The notes: a model not told the origin generated them from the sequence alone. 64,000 nt of DNA from Fischerella sp. PCC 9605 (GCF_000517105.1 NZ_KI912151.1:62001-126000); one strand, 5' to 3'; numbered from the stretch's first letter, positions 16,824 through 25,566 are shown. Program-made: numbers and translations.

Positions 16824-17867
16824 GTGGGTCTTTTCAGTAAGTTTTCCTTATCGCGAGATATGGGTATCGATCTCGGTACCGCAAATACCCTCGTGTATGT
16901 ATCAGGTAAAGGTATAGTTCTCCAAGAACCGTCAGTAGTTGCCATTGACCAAAATGAAAAGGTAGCACTGGCAGTGGGAGAAGATGCTAAAAAAATGCTC
17001 GGTCGAACACCTGGAAACGTGATTGCCCTCCGTCCCTTGCGCGATGGTGTAATCGCCGATTTCGACACAGCCGAGCTGATGCTCAAAAGCTTTATTCAGC
17101 GGGTAAATGAGGGCAAGTCACTAGTGTTACCCCGGATAGTCATTGGTATTCCCAGTGGTGTAACAGGGGTAGAAAGACGAGCTGTGATGGATGCTGCCAC
17201 GCAGGCAGGTGCTAGAGAAGTCTACTTAATTGATGAGCCTGTGGCCGCTGCCATCGGGGCAGGATTACCTGTAGCCGAACCAACTGGCAATATGATCATC
17301 GATATTGGCGGCGGCACAACAGAAGTAGCAGTACTGAGTCTTCAAGGTACAGTACTAAGCGAATCAGTACGCATTGCTGGGGATGAACTCACGGAATCAA
17401 TAATGCAGTACATGAAGAAAGTTCATAACCTGGTAATCGGGGAACGTACTGCTGAGGATATCAAGATTCGCATTGGTTCTGCCTATCCGACTCACGATGA
17501 TGATGATGCCATGATGGAAGTCCGGGGTTTACACCTACTCTCCGGTTTACCGCGAACTGTAACCATCAAAGGGCCAGAAATTCGTGAAAGTATGTCGGAA
17601 CCGCTATCAGTAATCATCGAAGCTGTAAAGCGGACTCTGGAGCGCACACCTCCAGAACTAGCGGCAGATATTATTGATCGGGGCATTATGCTAGCCGGTG
17701 GTGGTGCTTTGCTGAAAGGACTCGATACGTTAATTAGTCATGAAACGGGGATTGTGACGCATGTTGCTGCTGACCCTCTCAGTTGCGTGGTTTTGGGTAC
17801 AGGTCGTGTGTTAGAAAATTTCAAGCAGCTAGAACGAGTGTTCAGCGGGCGTTCTCGAAATATGTAG
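16824..17867 (+). CDS. mreB: Rod shape-determining protein MreB
   Basis: 347 residues from GTG 16824, preceded by ATAGGGGG (16805-16812). The protein starts MGLFSKFSLSRDMGIDLGTANTL, with the expected N-terminal amphipathic stretch and phosphate-1 loop. Actin-like nucleotide-binding motifs follow: IGIPSGVTGVERRA, NMIIDIGGGTTEVAVLSL (phosphate 2) and GIMLAGGGALLKGLDTLI (adenosine). MreB forms antiparallel filaments on the inner membrane that guide elongation-specific peptidoglycan synthesis; in Anabaena it sets cell shape but is not essential. First gene of mreBCD; the 80-nt gap to mreC suggests one operon. ssb is transcribed divergently. Confidence 0.97.
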   Translation: MGLFSKFSLSRDMGIDLGTANTLVYVSGKGIVLQEPSVVAIDQNEKVALAVGEDAKKMLGRTPGNVIALRPLRDGVIADFDTAELMLKSFIQRVNEGKSLVLPRIVIGIPSGVTGVERRAVMDAATQAGAREVYLIDEPVAAAIGAGLPVAEPTGNMIIDIGGGTTEVAVLSLQGTVLSESVRIAGDELTESIMQYMKKVHNLVIGERTAEDIKIRIGSAYPTHDDDDAMMEVRGLHLLSGLPRTVTIKGPEIRESMSEPLSVIIEAVKRTLERTPPELAADIIDRGIMLAGGGALLKGLDTLISHETGIVTHVAADPLSCVVLGTGRVLENFKQLERVFSGRSRNM

Positions 17868-17947
17868 CTAAAAGAAGTAATTTTTAGATATTGGTTTTGT
17901 TAAAAAAACAATATTGACGATAGTTATACGGCTAAATAAAGGTATAT

Positions 17948-18751
17948 ATGTTTACATTACGTCGCTGGTGGGAGCATAAAGGGTTACAAATTGGGCTGCT
18001 TTCTCTATTAGTTGTTAGCGCTTGGGTAGTTAGACAAACTCAAGGAACACTGTTACTAGAGCTTTATCAGGGAATTACCAGCCAATTTCAGATTGTGCAG
18101 CCAGGCCCTACGTCAGAGGAACGCTTGCGGGATGCTCGGGTATTAGAATTAGAGACCCAGATAGTAGAATTAGAAAACCAAAATAAAAAGCTAAAACAGT
18201 TACTGAGTTACGTTGAAAAAGAGCCTTTGTCTTCTCGTCCAATACCAGCACGGGTAGTGGGGCGTAGTGCCGATAACTGGTGGCAACAAGTGATCCTCAA
18301 TCGCGGTAGTCAGGCGGGGATTCAGGAAGGCTTTGTAGTCAAGGCTGAAGGTGGATTGGTAGGTCTGGTAGAAAATGTAACTCCTAACACTAGCCGTGTA
18401 TTGTTAATCAGCAACCTAAAAAGCAAAGTCGGTGTAAATATCAGCCGTACGGGAGCTAAAGGGGTTCTACGGGGCGATGCTTCGGCAGAAGGGGTGCTAG
18501 AGTTTTATGAAAAAGTCCCCAATGTTAAACCTGGAGATGTAGTTGTTACATCTACCTACAGTCAAAAGTTTCCGTCTGGGTTAGCAGTGGGACGAATTAA
18601 ATCTTTAGATTTAAAGAAACTTCCAGCTTCTGTGGCGAAAGTCGAACTGTTTCCGCCAATTCGCTCTTTGGATTGGGTAACTGTGTATCCCAAGCCAGAA
18701 AACCAGCCGATGGAAAATCCCCTATCGGCAAGTCAACAGTCGCAGAAATAA
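17948..18751 (+). CDS. mreC: Rod shape-determining protein MreC
   Basis: 267 residues. A short cytoplasmic start (MFTLRRWWEHKG) is followed by one transmembrane helix (about 14-35, LQIGLLSLLVVSAWVV), then a periplasmic coiled coil (about 55-95, EERLRDARVLELETQIVELENQNKKL) and the beta-rich MreC domain (ARVVGRSADNWWQQVILNRGS... GLVGLVENV... KVGVNISRTGAKGVLRG... PGDVVVTSTYSQKFPSGLAVGRI). The coiled coil mediates dimerisation, and the beta domain contacts elongasome penicillin-binding proteins. It lies between mreB and mreD, with a 5-nt gap to mreD. Length and domain order are normal. Confidence 0.95.
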   Translation: MFTLRRWWEHKGLQIGLLSLLVVSAWVVRQTQGTLLLELYQGITSQFQIVQPGPTSEERLRDARVLELETQIVELENQNKKLKQLLSYVEKEPLSSRPIPARVVGRSADNWWQQVILNRGSQAGIQEGFVVKAEGGLVGLVENVTPNTSRVLLISNLKSKVGVNISRTGAKGVLRGDASAEGVLEFYEKVPNVKPGDVVVTSTYSQKFPSGLAVGRIKSLDLKKLPASVAKVELFPPIRSLDWVTVYPKPENQPMENPLSASQQSQK

Positions 18752-18756
18752 AGAAT

Positions 18757-19377
18757 ATGAAAATTCCTGCGTTTCGGGGTGGCAGGCAAAATAAGCCAAA
18801 ATCGCGATCGCGAAAATCCATATTTCACATCAACCCCATTTCGCGTTGGCATCCCCACCTCCGACTCATAATCAATTGGATTGTGATTTTTGGGTCTGCA
18901 ATCCTATGCTTGCTGATGCTGCCTACCCGCCTTCCTGGTATGGAATTATTGGGAATTGGCCCTAACTGGTTGTTAATTTGGGTGGTAGCTTGGAGTGTGA
19001 AGCGTACACCTTTACAAGGTGCATTGGCTGGTATGGTTTTGGGGTTACTTCAAGATGCGATCGCATTACCCGATCCTACTCATGCCTTAAGTTTGGGAGC
19101 AGTAGGGTTTCTCACAGCTTTACTTCAGAAACAGCGTTTTATCCAAGAAGATTTTATCTCGATCGCTCTGATTGTCTTTGGAATGGCGGTTCTGGCAGAA
19201 ACTATTTTTGCCTCACAATTGACATTGATGGGCGATCGCAATATAACAGACATCTGGGCTTATTACCAGAAGGTCGCTCTTGCTTCTGCGATCGTTAGTA
19301 GCCTCTGGGCACCAGTGGTTTATTTTCCTTTAAATCGTTGGTGGCAGCGACTAAAATTAGCAGAGCAGCAATCTTAA
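18757..19377 (+). CDS. mreD: Rod shape-determining protein MreD
   Basis: 206 residues from ATG 18757, five bases after the mreC stop. A longer frame open from 18673 would overlap mreC by about 80 nt and adds no family sequence. A basic N-terminus (KPKSRSRKS) of about 40 residues precedes about five transmembrane helices: LIINWIVIFGSAILCLLML, LGIGPNWLLIWVVAWSV, GALAGMVLGLLQDAI, ISIALIVFGMAVLAETI and VALASAIVSSLWAPVVYF. The GLLQDAI...THALSLGAVGF motif is the MreD signature. Integral partner of MreC in the elongasome. It ends an operon closed by the terminator at 19445-19500. Confidence 0.92.
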   Translation: MKIPAFRGGRQNKPKSRSRKSIFHINPISRWHPHLRLIINWIVIFGSAILCLLMLPTRLPGMELLGIGPNWLLIWVVAWSVKRTPLQGALAGMVLGLLQDAIALPDPTHALSLGAVGFLTALLQKQRFIQEDFISIALIVFGMAVLAETIFASQLTLMGDRNITDIWAYYQKVALASAIVSSLWAPVVYFPLNRWWQRLKLAEQQS

Positions 19378-19444
19378 ACAAATTTTCAAAGTTTCCAATC
19401 GCGGAGTGTGGATAGCCTGGATTACAACCCAGGCAAGGAGTGAA

Positions 19445-19500
19445 GAGTGAGGGTAGCTTGGGTTTAATCTCGAGACATAGCCCTCACTCCTAATTTTTTT
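19445..19500 (+). terminator. Intrinsic terminator of mreBCD
   Basis: GAGTGAGGG (19445-19453) pairs with CCCTCACTC (19481-19489), followed by CTAATTTTTTT. Just upstream GCCTGG/CCAGGC forms a second small hairpin. It lies 68 bp after the mreD stop. The remainder of the spacer to ribD (to 19697) has STRR-like GGTTAGTAGTTAGTGG and no gene. Confidence 0.8.
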
Positions 19501-19697
19501 CTGGAATTTTGGCAACCTCTGGCAAGATGGATTAAAGCTAGAGTTAAGGGATTAGAAGCTAAGGGTTAGTAGTTAGTGGGAGCGGGTATTGCTGATTATC
19601 TTTCGGTTAAAATCAACTATTTATCTTTTAAAACCGCCCGTACAGTGGTAAATAACCAACAATTCCCTAATCCCCAGTTCCTCTATTTCATAAAATT

Positions 19698-20906
19698 ATG
19701 GATAATTCTCCAGTGGTTGCCCAAACAAATGCATCCCCGCCAAATAACAATAGGGAAAATGCACTTATAGTAAGTTCGGTGATTAAATCGGATTCATACA
19801 CCCACGAACAGGTAGGAACTGACTTTGATCGGGTAATGATGCAGCGATGTTTGGAACTTGCCCGTCGCGCTTTGGGACGCACTTCTCCTAATCCGTTGGT
19901 TGGGGCGGTGGTTGTCAAAGATGGAGAAATTATCGGGGAAGGCTTTCATCCTCGTGCAGGTGAGCCGCACGCAGAAGTTTTTGCCCTCAAAGCAGCAGGT
20001 GAGAACGCTCGTGGGGCAACTATTTATGTCAGTCTAGAACCTTGCAATCACCACGGACGCACTCCTCCTTGTTCGGAAGCATTGATTGCTGCTGGGGTGA
20101 AAAAGGTAGTGGTGGGTATGGTTGACCCTAATCCACTAGTAGCAGGTGGTGGTATTGCTCGGTTACGCACAGCTGGGATAGAAGTAGTGGTGGGAGTGGA
20201 GGAAGAAGCCTGTCGGAAATTGAATGAAGGCTTTATCCATCGCATCCTCTACAAACGACCCTTGGGAATTTTGAAATACGCCATGACTTTAGATGGCAAA
20301 ATTGCTACCACTACTGGTCACAGTACTTGGATAACCAATCAAGAAGCCCGCAGCATAGTCCATCAAATGCGGGCTGCTTGCGATGCTATCATTGTCGGTG
20401 GAAATACGGTGAGATTTGATAATCCACGTTTAACCAGCCGTCAGCAGGGAGCGCATAATCCCCTGCGGGTGGTGATGAGTCGCAGTCTTAACTTGCCGGA
20501 ACAAGCTAACTTGTGGCAAACAAAAGAAGCTCCTACTCTAGTGTTGACAGAAGTAGGAGCTAACCCTGCTTTTAAGGAACTGTTGCTTCAAGGGGGGGTA
20601 GAAGTAATAGAATTGTCACCACTGACGCCAGAACGAGTGATGGCTTATTTATACGAGCGAGGTTTTTGTAGCGTGCTGTGGGAGTGTGGTGGGACTTTGG
20701 CAGCTAGTGCGATCGCTCAAGGAGCAGTGCAAAAAGTCCTGGCGTTTATTGCTCCAAAAATCATTGGTGGTAGTCATGCTCCAACACCTGTCGGTGACTT
20801 AGGTTTTACCACCATGACCGAAGCATTATCCTTAGAACGTGTAGAGGTGCGTGTGGTAGGAGCAGATTGTTTAATAGAAGGCTATTTGCCACAGAAGAGT
20901 CATTAG
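19698..20906 (+). CDS. ribD: Riboflavin biosynthesis bifunctional deaminase/reductase RibD
   Basis: 402 residues. The N-terminal domain (about 45-185) is a zinc-dependent deaminase: HAEVFAL (H91, E93), then PCNHHGRTPPC with the two zinc cysteines (C116, C125). The C-terminal reductase domain (about 187-400) begins RPLGILKYAMTLDGKIATTTGHSTWITN and includes DAIIVGGNTVRFDNPRLTSR and LWECGGTLAASAI. It catalyses two consecutive steps, deamination of the pyrimidine from GTP ring opening and reduction of the ribosyl side chain. The first ~45 residues are a low-complexity extension (NASPPNNNREN) not found in most RibDs, so a later start at Met47 or Met48 remains possible. Confidence 0.95.
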   Translation: MDNSPVVAQTNASPPNNNRENALIVSSVIKSDSYTHEQVGTDFDRVMMQRCLELARRALGRTSPNPLVGAVVVKDGEIIGEGFHPRAGEPHAEVFALKAAGENARGATIYVSLEPCNHHGRTPPCSEALIAAGVKKVVVGMVDPNPLVAGGGIARLRTAGIEVVVGVEEEACRKLNEGFIHRILYKRPLGILKYAMTLDGKIATTTGHSTWITNQEARSIVHQMRAACDAIIVGGNTVRFDNPRLTSRQQGAHNPLRVVMSRSLNLPEQANLWQTKEAPTLVLTEVGANPAFKELLLQGGVEVIELSPLTPERVMAYLYERGFCSVLWECGGTLAASAIAQGAVQKVLAFIAPKIIGGSHAPTPVGDLGFTTMTEALSLERVEVRVVGADCLIEGYLPQKSH

Positions 20907-21256
20907 TCCTTTGTCATTTGTCATTTGTCATTTGTCCTTAGTTTTTACCAATGACCCTTACGGGTACTCTGCGAGAAGCCCTACTCTGCGAGAAGCCCTT
21001 CGGGTTCGCCAGTCCCCCATCGTGACGGAGACCGCCAAGACGGGGGCTGGTCTCACCGCGCTGCGCGCGTCTACGGAGTCGCTCATGGGGGGAACCCCCT
21101 TTGGAGCGCGCTGCTCACCGCCCTGCGGGCGTCTACGCCAGTCGTACCTTGCACCGAAGCCGCGCTGCGCGCGTCTACATGGGCGAGACCCCCTTTGGAG
21201 CGCGCTGGCTCACCAATGACCAATGACCAATGACCAATGACCAATGACTAAGATAT
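20907..21256. repeat. Composite repeat island: STRR pair enclosing GC-rich elements
   Basis: The outer left array has TCATTTG units (20918-20938). The outer right array has ACCAATG units, about five copies (21210-21248). The inside is GC-rich with three GCGCGTCTAC/GGGCGTCTAC cores, GAGAAGCCC duplicated near 20970-21000, and CCCCTTTGGAGCGCGCTG twice. Bases 21136-21213 are nearly the reverse complement of 24564-24641. A frame open through this block is repeat-derived and not a gene. Confidence 0.8.
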
Positions 21257-21269
21257 TTAGATTTTGTTG

Positions 21270-21488
21270 TCATGAATACTGACGTTCATTAGCTAGATCG
21301 CGGATGAGGGATAGACGGGATTTAACGTAGTCACACAGGAAATCGGTTTCTTGGCAATCTAGCAAAGCTTGTGTTGTGGTTTGTTTTACCAACCACTGTA
21401 CTAAGCTAGCATCGTCTAATTGCAACAGCGTCTTTGTTTGGGTGGCTTCAATTATTGACCAAAGCTGACGCATAATCCTGGGAGTCAT
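21270..21488 (-). CDS. Small conserved cyanobacterial protein
   Basis: 72 residues. A strong ribosome-binding site, GGAGGT, is placed four to five bases before ATG 21488, which decides the start. The protein is helical and soluble (MRQLWSIIEATQTKTLLQLDDASLVQWLVKQ...LLDCQETDFLCDYVKSRLSLIRDLANER), with no signal peptide or membrane segment. I believe similar short proteins occur next to ribD or ssb in other Nostocales, but I do not know the function. No partner gene is adjacent: a repeat island lies downstream and 380 bp of spacer upstream. Confidence 0.75.
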   Translation of the reverse strand: MTPRIMRQLWSIIEATQTKTLLQLDDASLVQWLVKQTTTQALLDCQETDFLCDYVKSRLSLIRDLANERQYS

Positions 21489-21869
21489 TAGACCTCCATT
21501 TCTTGATAATGTCAGTTGTTTTCAGGATACACAATTTGATTTGAAGCTTCCGGTATTAACGTACAAGCTGACACAAGTGTTATTACAAACTTAATATTTT
21601 GATTCATATCTTGATGAAGATTAAGAAAGGTGATATCAAACAGAGCTTTTCACAGAAATTAACTTTATTTAAGCTTGAAAGTGTATTCAATTATTCATGT
21701 CATTTTTTAAGTAGAAAGACTCAATTAAATAAAAGCTCGTAGTCAGGGCTTGAGCCGCTTAAAACCCTTGCCCAGAGAGATAAATCACTCATTACAAACT
21801 ATATTTAATTACGTCCACCTACTTATCAACCAACAATGTCAAGCAACTATAAATTATTAATTATTAATA
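21489..21869. other. AT-rich spacer
   Basis: 380 bp between the small gene (its upstream side) and the end of the nucleotidyltransferase gene. It is mostly AT-rich, and I see no gene, no inverted repeat of note and no STRR array. It must hold the promoter of the 72-residue gene. Confidence 0.5.
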
Positions 21870-22961
21870 TTAACTCCACCCTTGCATTTCCACTAATTCT
21901 ATACACAATTCATTGATTTGCTCTAAGTCAGGTTTGTCAGGCAGAATTGATTCTTCATAAAATTTTTCCATTTCAACCATCAAATCCTCTGCCATTTTCA
22001 TCACCTGCTCATAAGAATAATCACCTCTGAGTATCGCTTTTAAATCATCAGCATCTCCAGCGATATTTCTGTTTACAATCAATTCTCCTAACTGTAATAT
22101 TTCTAAGCCACTACGTAGTAACCTAATACAATGCATCCCATGCTTGAGGTCAAAACCTGATTTTCGTTCCATTTCTGCCCGAGCAGGATTTCTATTCTCT
22201 TGCCATGATAAATAAGCTTTCCATTCTCTTAAAGCATTTTGATAGCTTTGACTTTTCTGCAATAGGCGAATAAAATCCTTACGGCTATTGGTTAAGTTTT
22301 GAGTATATTCTAGAGTTTTATCGGGCAATGTATATTGTTTCAGCACAGCTTTAAAATCAATATCTGCTGTTAGCAACTGATATAGTTGCTCTGCTTCTTC
22401 TAAAAATTCAATTTTGCCTTTAATTAAGTTATAAAGATACTCCAAAAAAGCGTTCAATTCTTCTTTAGTAAGCGGTGGTTCATCTTCTACACCAAAATCA
22501 GATGGTGCTGGTTTTTTTGTCGGTGGATTTAATAACCACTTACGATGAGTTTCCATCTTTTTGATTTGTGCAAAAGCATAACCAGAGTAAGTATGCTTGA
22601 CTTTCTTAGATAAAAAGAGCTTTCTATGGTTAATTAAGTGCTGTCCTACTGACGTTAATACCGGATATTCATTTAACCACAGCAATTCTAAAACATTGGG
22701 ATTTGCTCCAGCTAACAACTGGATAATTTTTCTTAATTCGTATATTACTGTATCTTTATTTCCATCTATAAATGAAAATATTCCTGGCTCATCCCAACCA
22801 GTATCTTTTTGTTCAATCCGATCAAAACCCAAGTAATATCTTTTAGGAGCGATAAACACTCCCCGATAGTCATAGTCAGAATCTGGGCGGTTTAAACCAT
22901 AGCCGTGACTACCTGCTAAACCAATCAAAATAGTTCTTGCCTCAACTTCTATTCTTTTCAT
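21870..22961 (-). CDS. RlaP/YcgL-type DNA polymerase beta superfamily nucleotidyltransferase
   Basis: 363 residues. The nucleotidyltransferase core is at the start: LIGLAGSHGYGLNRPDSDYDYRGVFI, that is GSHGYG followed by D-x-D-x-R (about residues 15-35), with the third acidic position expected after PNVLELLWL. This is the COG3541 (predicted nucleotidyltransferase YcgL) pattern. The central part contains GYAFAQIKKMETHRKWL (about 128-144), common in this family, and the C-terminus is helical, with FDLKHGMHCIRLLRSGLEIL. Members have been proposed to act in RNA repair (RlaP) together with RNA ligases or RtcB. No ligase, Hen1 or RtcB gene is visible in this window, so it appears as an orphan. Substrate unknown. 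ATG 22961 gives the expected start close to the core. Confidence 0.82.
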   Translation of the reverse strand: MKRIEVEARTILIGLAGSHGYGLNRPDSDYDYRGVFIAPKRYYLGFDRIEQKDTGWDEPGIFSFIDGNKDTVIYELRKIIQLLAGANPNVLELLWLNEYPVLTSVGQHLINHRKLFLSKKVKHTYSGYAFAQIKKMETHRKWLLNPPTKKPAPSDFGVEDEPPLTKEELNAFLEYLYNLIKGKIEFLEEAEQLYQLLTADIDFKAVLKQYTLPDKTLEYTQNLTNSRKDFIRLLQKSQSYQNALREWKAYLSWQENRNPARAEMERKSGFDLKHGMHCIRLLRSGLEILQLGELIVNRNIAGDADDLKAILRGDYSYEQVMKMAEDLMVEMEKFYEESILPDKPDLEQINELCIELVEMQGWS

Positions 22962-23573
22962 ATTTTTGTCGAGATGTCAGCAGGAATTAATGTTATGTAT
23001 TGTACTAGTTTCTATAAGTAGATTTCATTATATATGACTTTTTTATACTCTACATCCAATGTGAATTCATATTCAGTCGGTAATAGGGAATAAAACTATA
23101 GGAATCCGGTTTGATGATTGAAAAAATCTAAGTACACGTAGGGTGTGCGATCGGCGAGAGTACGGCACCAAAAACATAGAATGGTGCGTTACGCCAAAGG
23201 CTAACGCAACGGCAATAAAGGGGGAGGAAAATCCACACCCCTTTTTGCCTCCCCTACGTATCTTTTCAAAAATCAAATACTAGTCCTATACCAATTACAT
23301 CTTCCCCTATAAAAATAATTTTAGTAATTACTTTTTTAGCTATTTATACTTAGTCTGCCTGCTCCGTAATTTCCCGCACTTTTACATAAAATTCATTGAA
23401 TACACGTAAGTAAGAAATGCCATCATGTTTTATACATAAACTTATATTTAGTAATGCAAACTTTTTATAGCAAATCATACAGATTATAGGTAGATTTCAG
23501 GAAATGATTGCCATACTTGAGAGTGAAAAATCAATCCCAATTAGGAAGGCTCTTTTATAATCAACTGGTGGCT
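22962..23573. other. Spacer with a palindromic repeat at 23185-23208
   Basis: 612 bp without a supported gene. TGCGTTA (23185-23191) and TAACGCA (23202-23208) flank GCC-AAA-GGC, a compact hairpin with surrounding phrases (GTAGGGTGTGCGATCGGCG, GTACGGCACC) that look like a dispersed cyanobacterial palindromic repeat. The rest is AT-rich. Confidence 0.5.
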
Positions 23574-23771
23574 ATGACAACCTTAAAATCTTGTGTTTCA
23601 TCTTGTCGGTACTGTCGCCATTACACACCTGTAGGACAACGTGGAGGCACGTGTAATCTATTAAATGTAGCAGTCAAATCTGGGTGGAAAGCTTGCTCTT
23701 TATCCATCCCATCTTTTGCACCTTCTTGGGAACACATAGACAGCATTCACAGCATTAACTCGAAACACTAA
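23574..23771 (+). CDS. Small Cys-rich conserved cyanobacterial protein
   Basis: 65 residues from ATG 23574 (MTTLKSCVSSCRYCRHYTP...). An upstream TTG at 23508 would add unrelated sequence. Four cysteines in the first half (C-x3-C-x2-C, then GGTCNLL) and a later GWKACSLSIPSFAPSWE segment with a fifth cysteine suggest a zinc- or Fe-S-binding knuckle. I recognise the C-x-x-C and WKACSL pattern as recurring in cyanobacterial genomes but know no function. It stands alone, 360 bp upstream of rplU, with a small AGAGCC-TCT-GGCTCT hairpin at 23850-23864 behind it. Confidence 0.72.
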   Translation: MTTLKSCVSSCRYCRHYTPVGQRGGTCNLLNVAVKSGWKACSLSIPSFAPSWEHIDSIHSINSKH

Positions 23772-24061
23772 CAATTGCTATCCAAAAAATCATTTGTGAC
23801 CAACAATTAATTTTCTGTATTCACATTTTGCACGCCTATGCAATAGTCGAGAGCCTCTGGCTCTTATTAAGAATGGTGCAAAATCTCAGCATAGCCAGTG
23901 CAAATCCTCACATCACAGCTTGTCTTTTTGCTAGATTAAAGTGCATTGGGTAATTTAGTTGACTCAATCGGATTTAATCTAGTATAATTTTAGATTGTCT
24001 GTCTATTTTCCAGCTCGGATCAGGTAGACATACTACAAAAGCTGGTAAACAGAATTTCAAG

Positions 24062-24084
24062 AACGCGATCGCTCGCGTTTTTTT
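24062..24084 (+). terminator. Hairpin plus T-run in the rplU leader (possible attenuator)
   Basis: AACGCGA (24062-24068), loop TCGC, TCGCGTT (24073-24079), then a run of seven T. It lies 48 bp before the rplU start. It could terminate readthrough from upstream or act as an attenuator in the L21 leader; the region before it (24000-24060) is unique and unstructured to my eye. Confidence 0.6.
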
Positions 24085-24132
24085 AAAGGACAAAGCCAGC
24101 TACCTGTACGGCAACTGACTAAGGACAATTAC

Positions 24133-24531
24133 ATGACTTACGCAATCATTGAAACTGGCGGCAAGCAATTACGAGTTGAACCAGGCCGCTTTTATGATAT
24201 CGAACTGCTTTCTGCCCAACCGGATGAAAAAGTTACTATAGAATCAGTGCTATTAGTACAACACAACGGTGAAGTTACAATTGGACAGCCGTTAGTGTCA
24301 GGCGCAAAAGTAGAAGGAACGGTGATGCGGCATTTCCGGGGTCGCAAAGTCATCGTGTACAAAATGAAACCGAAAAAGAAAACCCGGAAAAAGCGGGGAC
24401 ATCGCCAGGAAATCACCAGGCTAATGATTGACTCCATTAGCCTGAATGGTTCTGTGCTGGCTTCAGAAGCTGAAACCGCCCCGACAGCTGATGAAACCGC
24501 TGAAGCACCAGCACAAACAGCTGCTGAATAA
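24133..24531 (+). CDS. rplU: 50S ribosomal protein L21
   Basis: 132 residues. Starts [24 protein letters not shown], the canonical L21 opening, continues [69 protein letters not shown] (the basic 23S-binding loop) and ends in an Ala/Glu/Thr-rich tail of about 25 residues, a usual cyanobacterial extension. It binds 23S rRNA in the large subunit. It is followed by rpmA after 189 bp, unusually far because a repeat element fills the gap. Expression may pass through the hairpin at 24062-24084. Confidence 0.97.
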   Translation: MTYAIIETGGKQLRVEPGRFYDIELLSAQPDEKVTIESVLLVQHNGEVTIGQPLVSGAKVEGTVMRHFRGRKVIVYKMKPKKKTRKKRGHRQEITRLMIDSISLNGSVLASEAETAPTADETAEAPAQTAAE

Positions 24532-24720
24532 TAGAGATAGTAGTTAGTAGTTAGTGGTTAGTGGTGAGCCAGCGCGCTCCAAAGGGGGTTCCCCCCATGT
24601 AGACGCCCGCAGGGCGGCTTCGGTGCAGGGTACGACTGGCGAACCCGAAGGGTTAGTTGGTTACTACTAACTACTATCTACTAACCACTAACCAATTCCC
24701 ATTATCAAGAGGAGAAAATC
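24532..24720. repeat. Nested repeat in the rplU-rpmA spacer
   Basis: Outer STRR arms: TAGTTAGTAGTTAGTGGTTAG (from about 24541) and CTACTAACTACTATCTACTAACC (to about 24690), complementary. Inside is a GC-rich block; 24564-24641 is a near-identical reverse complement of 21136-21213. The last 20 bases carry the rpmA ribosome-binding site (AAGAGGAG). Confidence 0.8.
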
Positions 24721-24999
24721 ATGGCTCATAAGAAAGGAACAGGTAGTACACGCAACGGTCGTGATTCTAACGCTCAGCGTCTGGGTGTCAAGCGCTACGG
24801 TGGTCAAGTTGTCCGTGCAGGCAATATTCTTGTGCGTCAGCGCGGTACTAAATTTCACCCCGGTAATAACGTCGGTATTGGTAGCGATGACACTTTGTTC
24901 GCCTTAGTTGACGGCGTAGTAACTTTTGAACGCAAGGGCAAAACCCGCAAAAAAGTCAGCGTTTATCCAGCTGTTACTGAATCTGCTGTTGCGTCTTAA
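24721..24999 (+). CDS. rpmA: 50S ribosomal protein L27
   Basis: 92 residues. Begins [29 protein letters not shown], the L27 signature with the flexible N-terminus that reaches the peptidyl transferase centre, then [42 protein letters not shown]. The ribosome-binding site AGAGGAG is well placed. There is no cleaved Firmicutes-type N-terminal extension. Second gene of the rplU-rpmA pair. Confidence 0.97.
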   Translation: MAHKKGTGSTRNGRDSNAQRLGVKRYGGQVVRAGNILVRQRGTKFHPGNNVGIGSDDTLFALVDGVVTFERKGKTRKKVSVYPAVTESAVAS

Positions 25000-25119
25000 T
25001 CCCCAGAGTATAGTGGTGGGCAATGCCCACCTTAGCTTGAAATAGGTGAAAGAAGGGTAAAGAAAAGCTAGGATAAATTCTGATGCGTTCGGTGTCTGTT
25101 GTAATTGATGATAACCCTT

Positions 25120-25566
25120 TTAAGATACTGTTATATAGTCTGACACTACCTTTGCTGCTAATGCACCTAAACCTAAACCTGTTAGAGAGAATATGTTTGT
25201 AATCCAAAAGGTCAGCCCTTCTTTAAATCCTGCTGCTTGAAAGTCTATCTTCACCAAAATGACCGCAGCAGTAATCACCAAAATATCCAGAAACTGACGG
25301 AACCAGGCAAGAATAAGAAAAAATAAAAAAGCCCCTAAGACTGCAACACCGAAAGACCTAACATTTGATGCAAAGAAGCTAATCGAATAATCAGCCATCT
25401 TTGACCAAGGAATAGTCAAGCCTCCTACAAAAACTAAAATGGCAAGGACAACTAACACCCATACATAAGGCTGAATATTTGCGTTATATAATACCCAACC
25501 TAAGGTAGTATAGGTAGACAGCAGCAGCAACAGAGAAAGCCAGGGAAGTCTCTTCAAAATTAACAT
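25120..25566 (-). CDS. Conserved membrane protein, unknown function
   Basis: 148 residues with four to five hydrophobic helices: LPWLSLLLLLSTYTTLGWVLY, VWVLVVLAILVFVGGLTI, FGVAVLGAFLFFLILAWF, FLDILVITAAVILVKIDF and a C-terminal TGLGLGALAAKVVSDY. The short loops between helices carry few charges. ATG 25566 starts directly before the first helix. It is convergent with rpmA (120-bp gap) and divergent from cruF. I believe it is a conserved cyanobacterial family but cannot name it. No function is proposed. Confidence 0.72.
   Translation of the reverse strand: MLILKRLPWLSLLLLLSTYTTLGWVLYNANIQPYVWVLVVLAILVFVGGLTIPWSKMADYSISFFASNVRSFGVAVLGAFLFFLILAWFRQFLDILVITAAVILVKIDFQAAGFKEGLTFWITNIFSLTGLGLGALAAKVVSDYITVS

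Noticed and set aside
20911-21219. 102-codon frame rich in Arg, Ala and Pro
   Set aside because: It lies entirely in STRR and GC-rich repeat sequence that recurs at 24564-24641.
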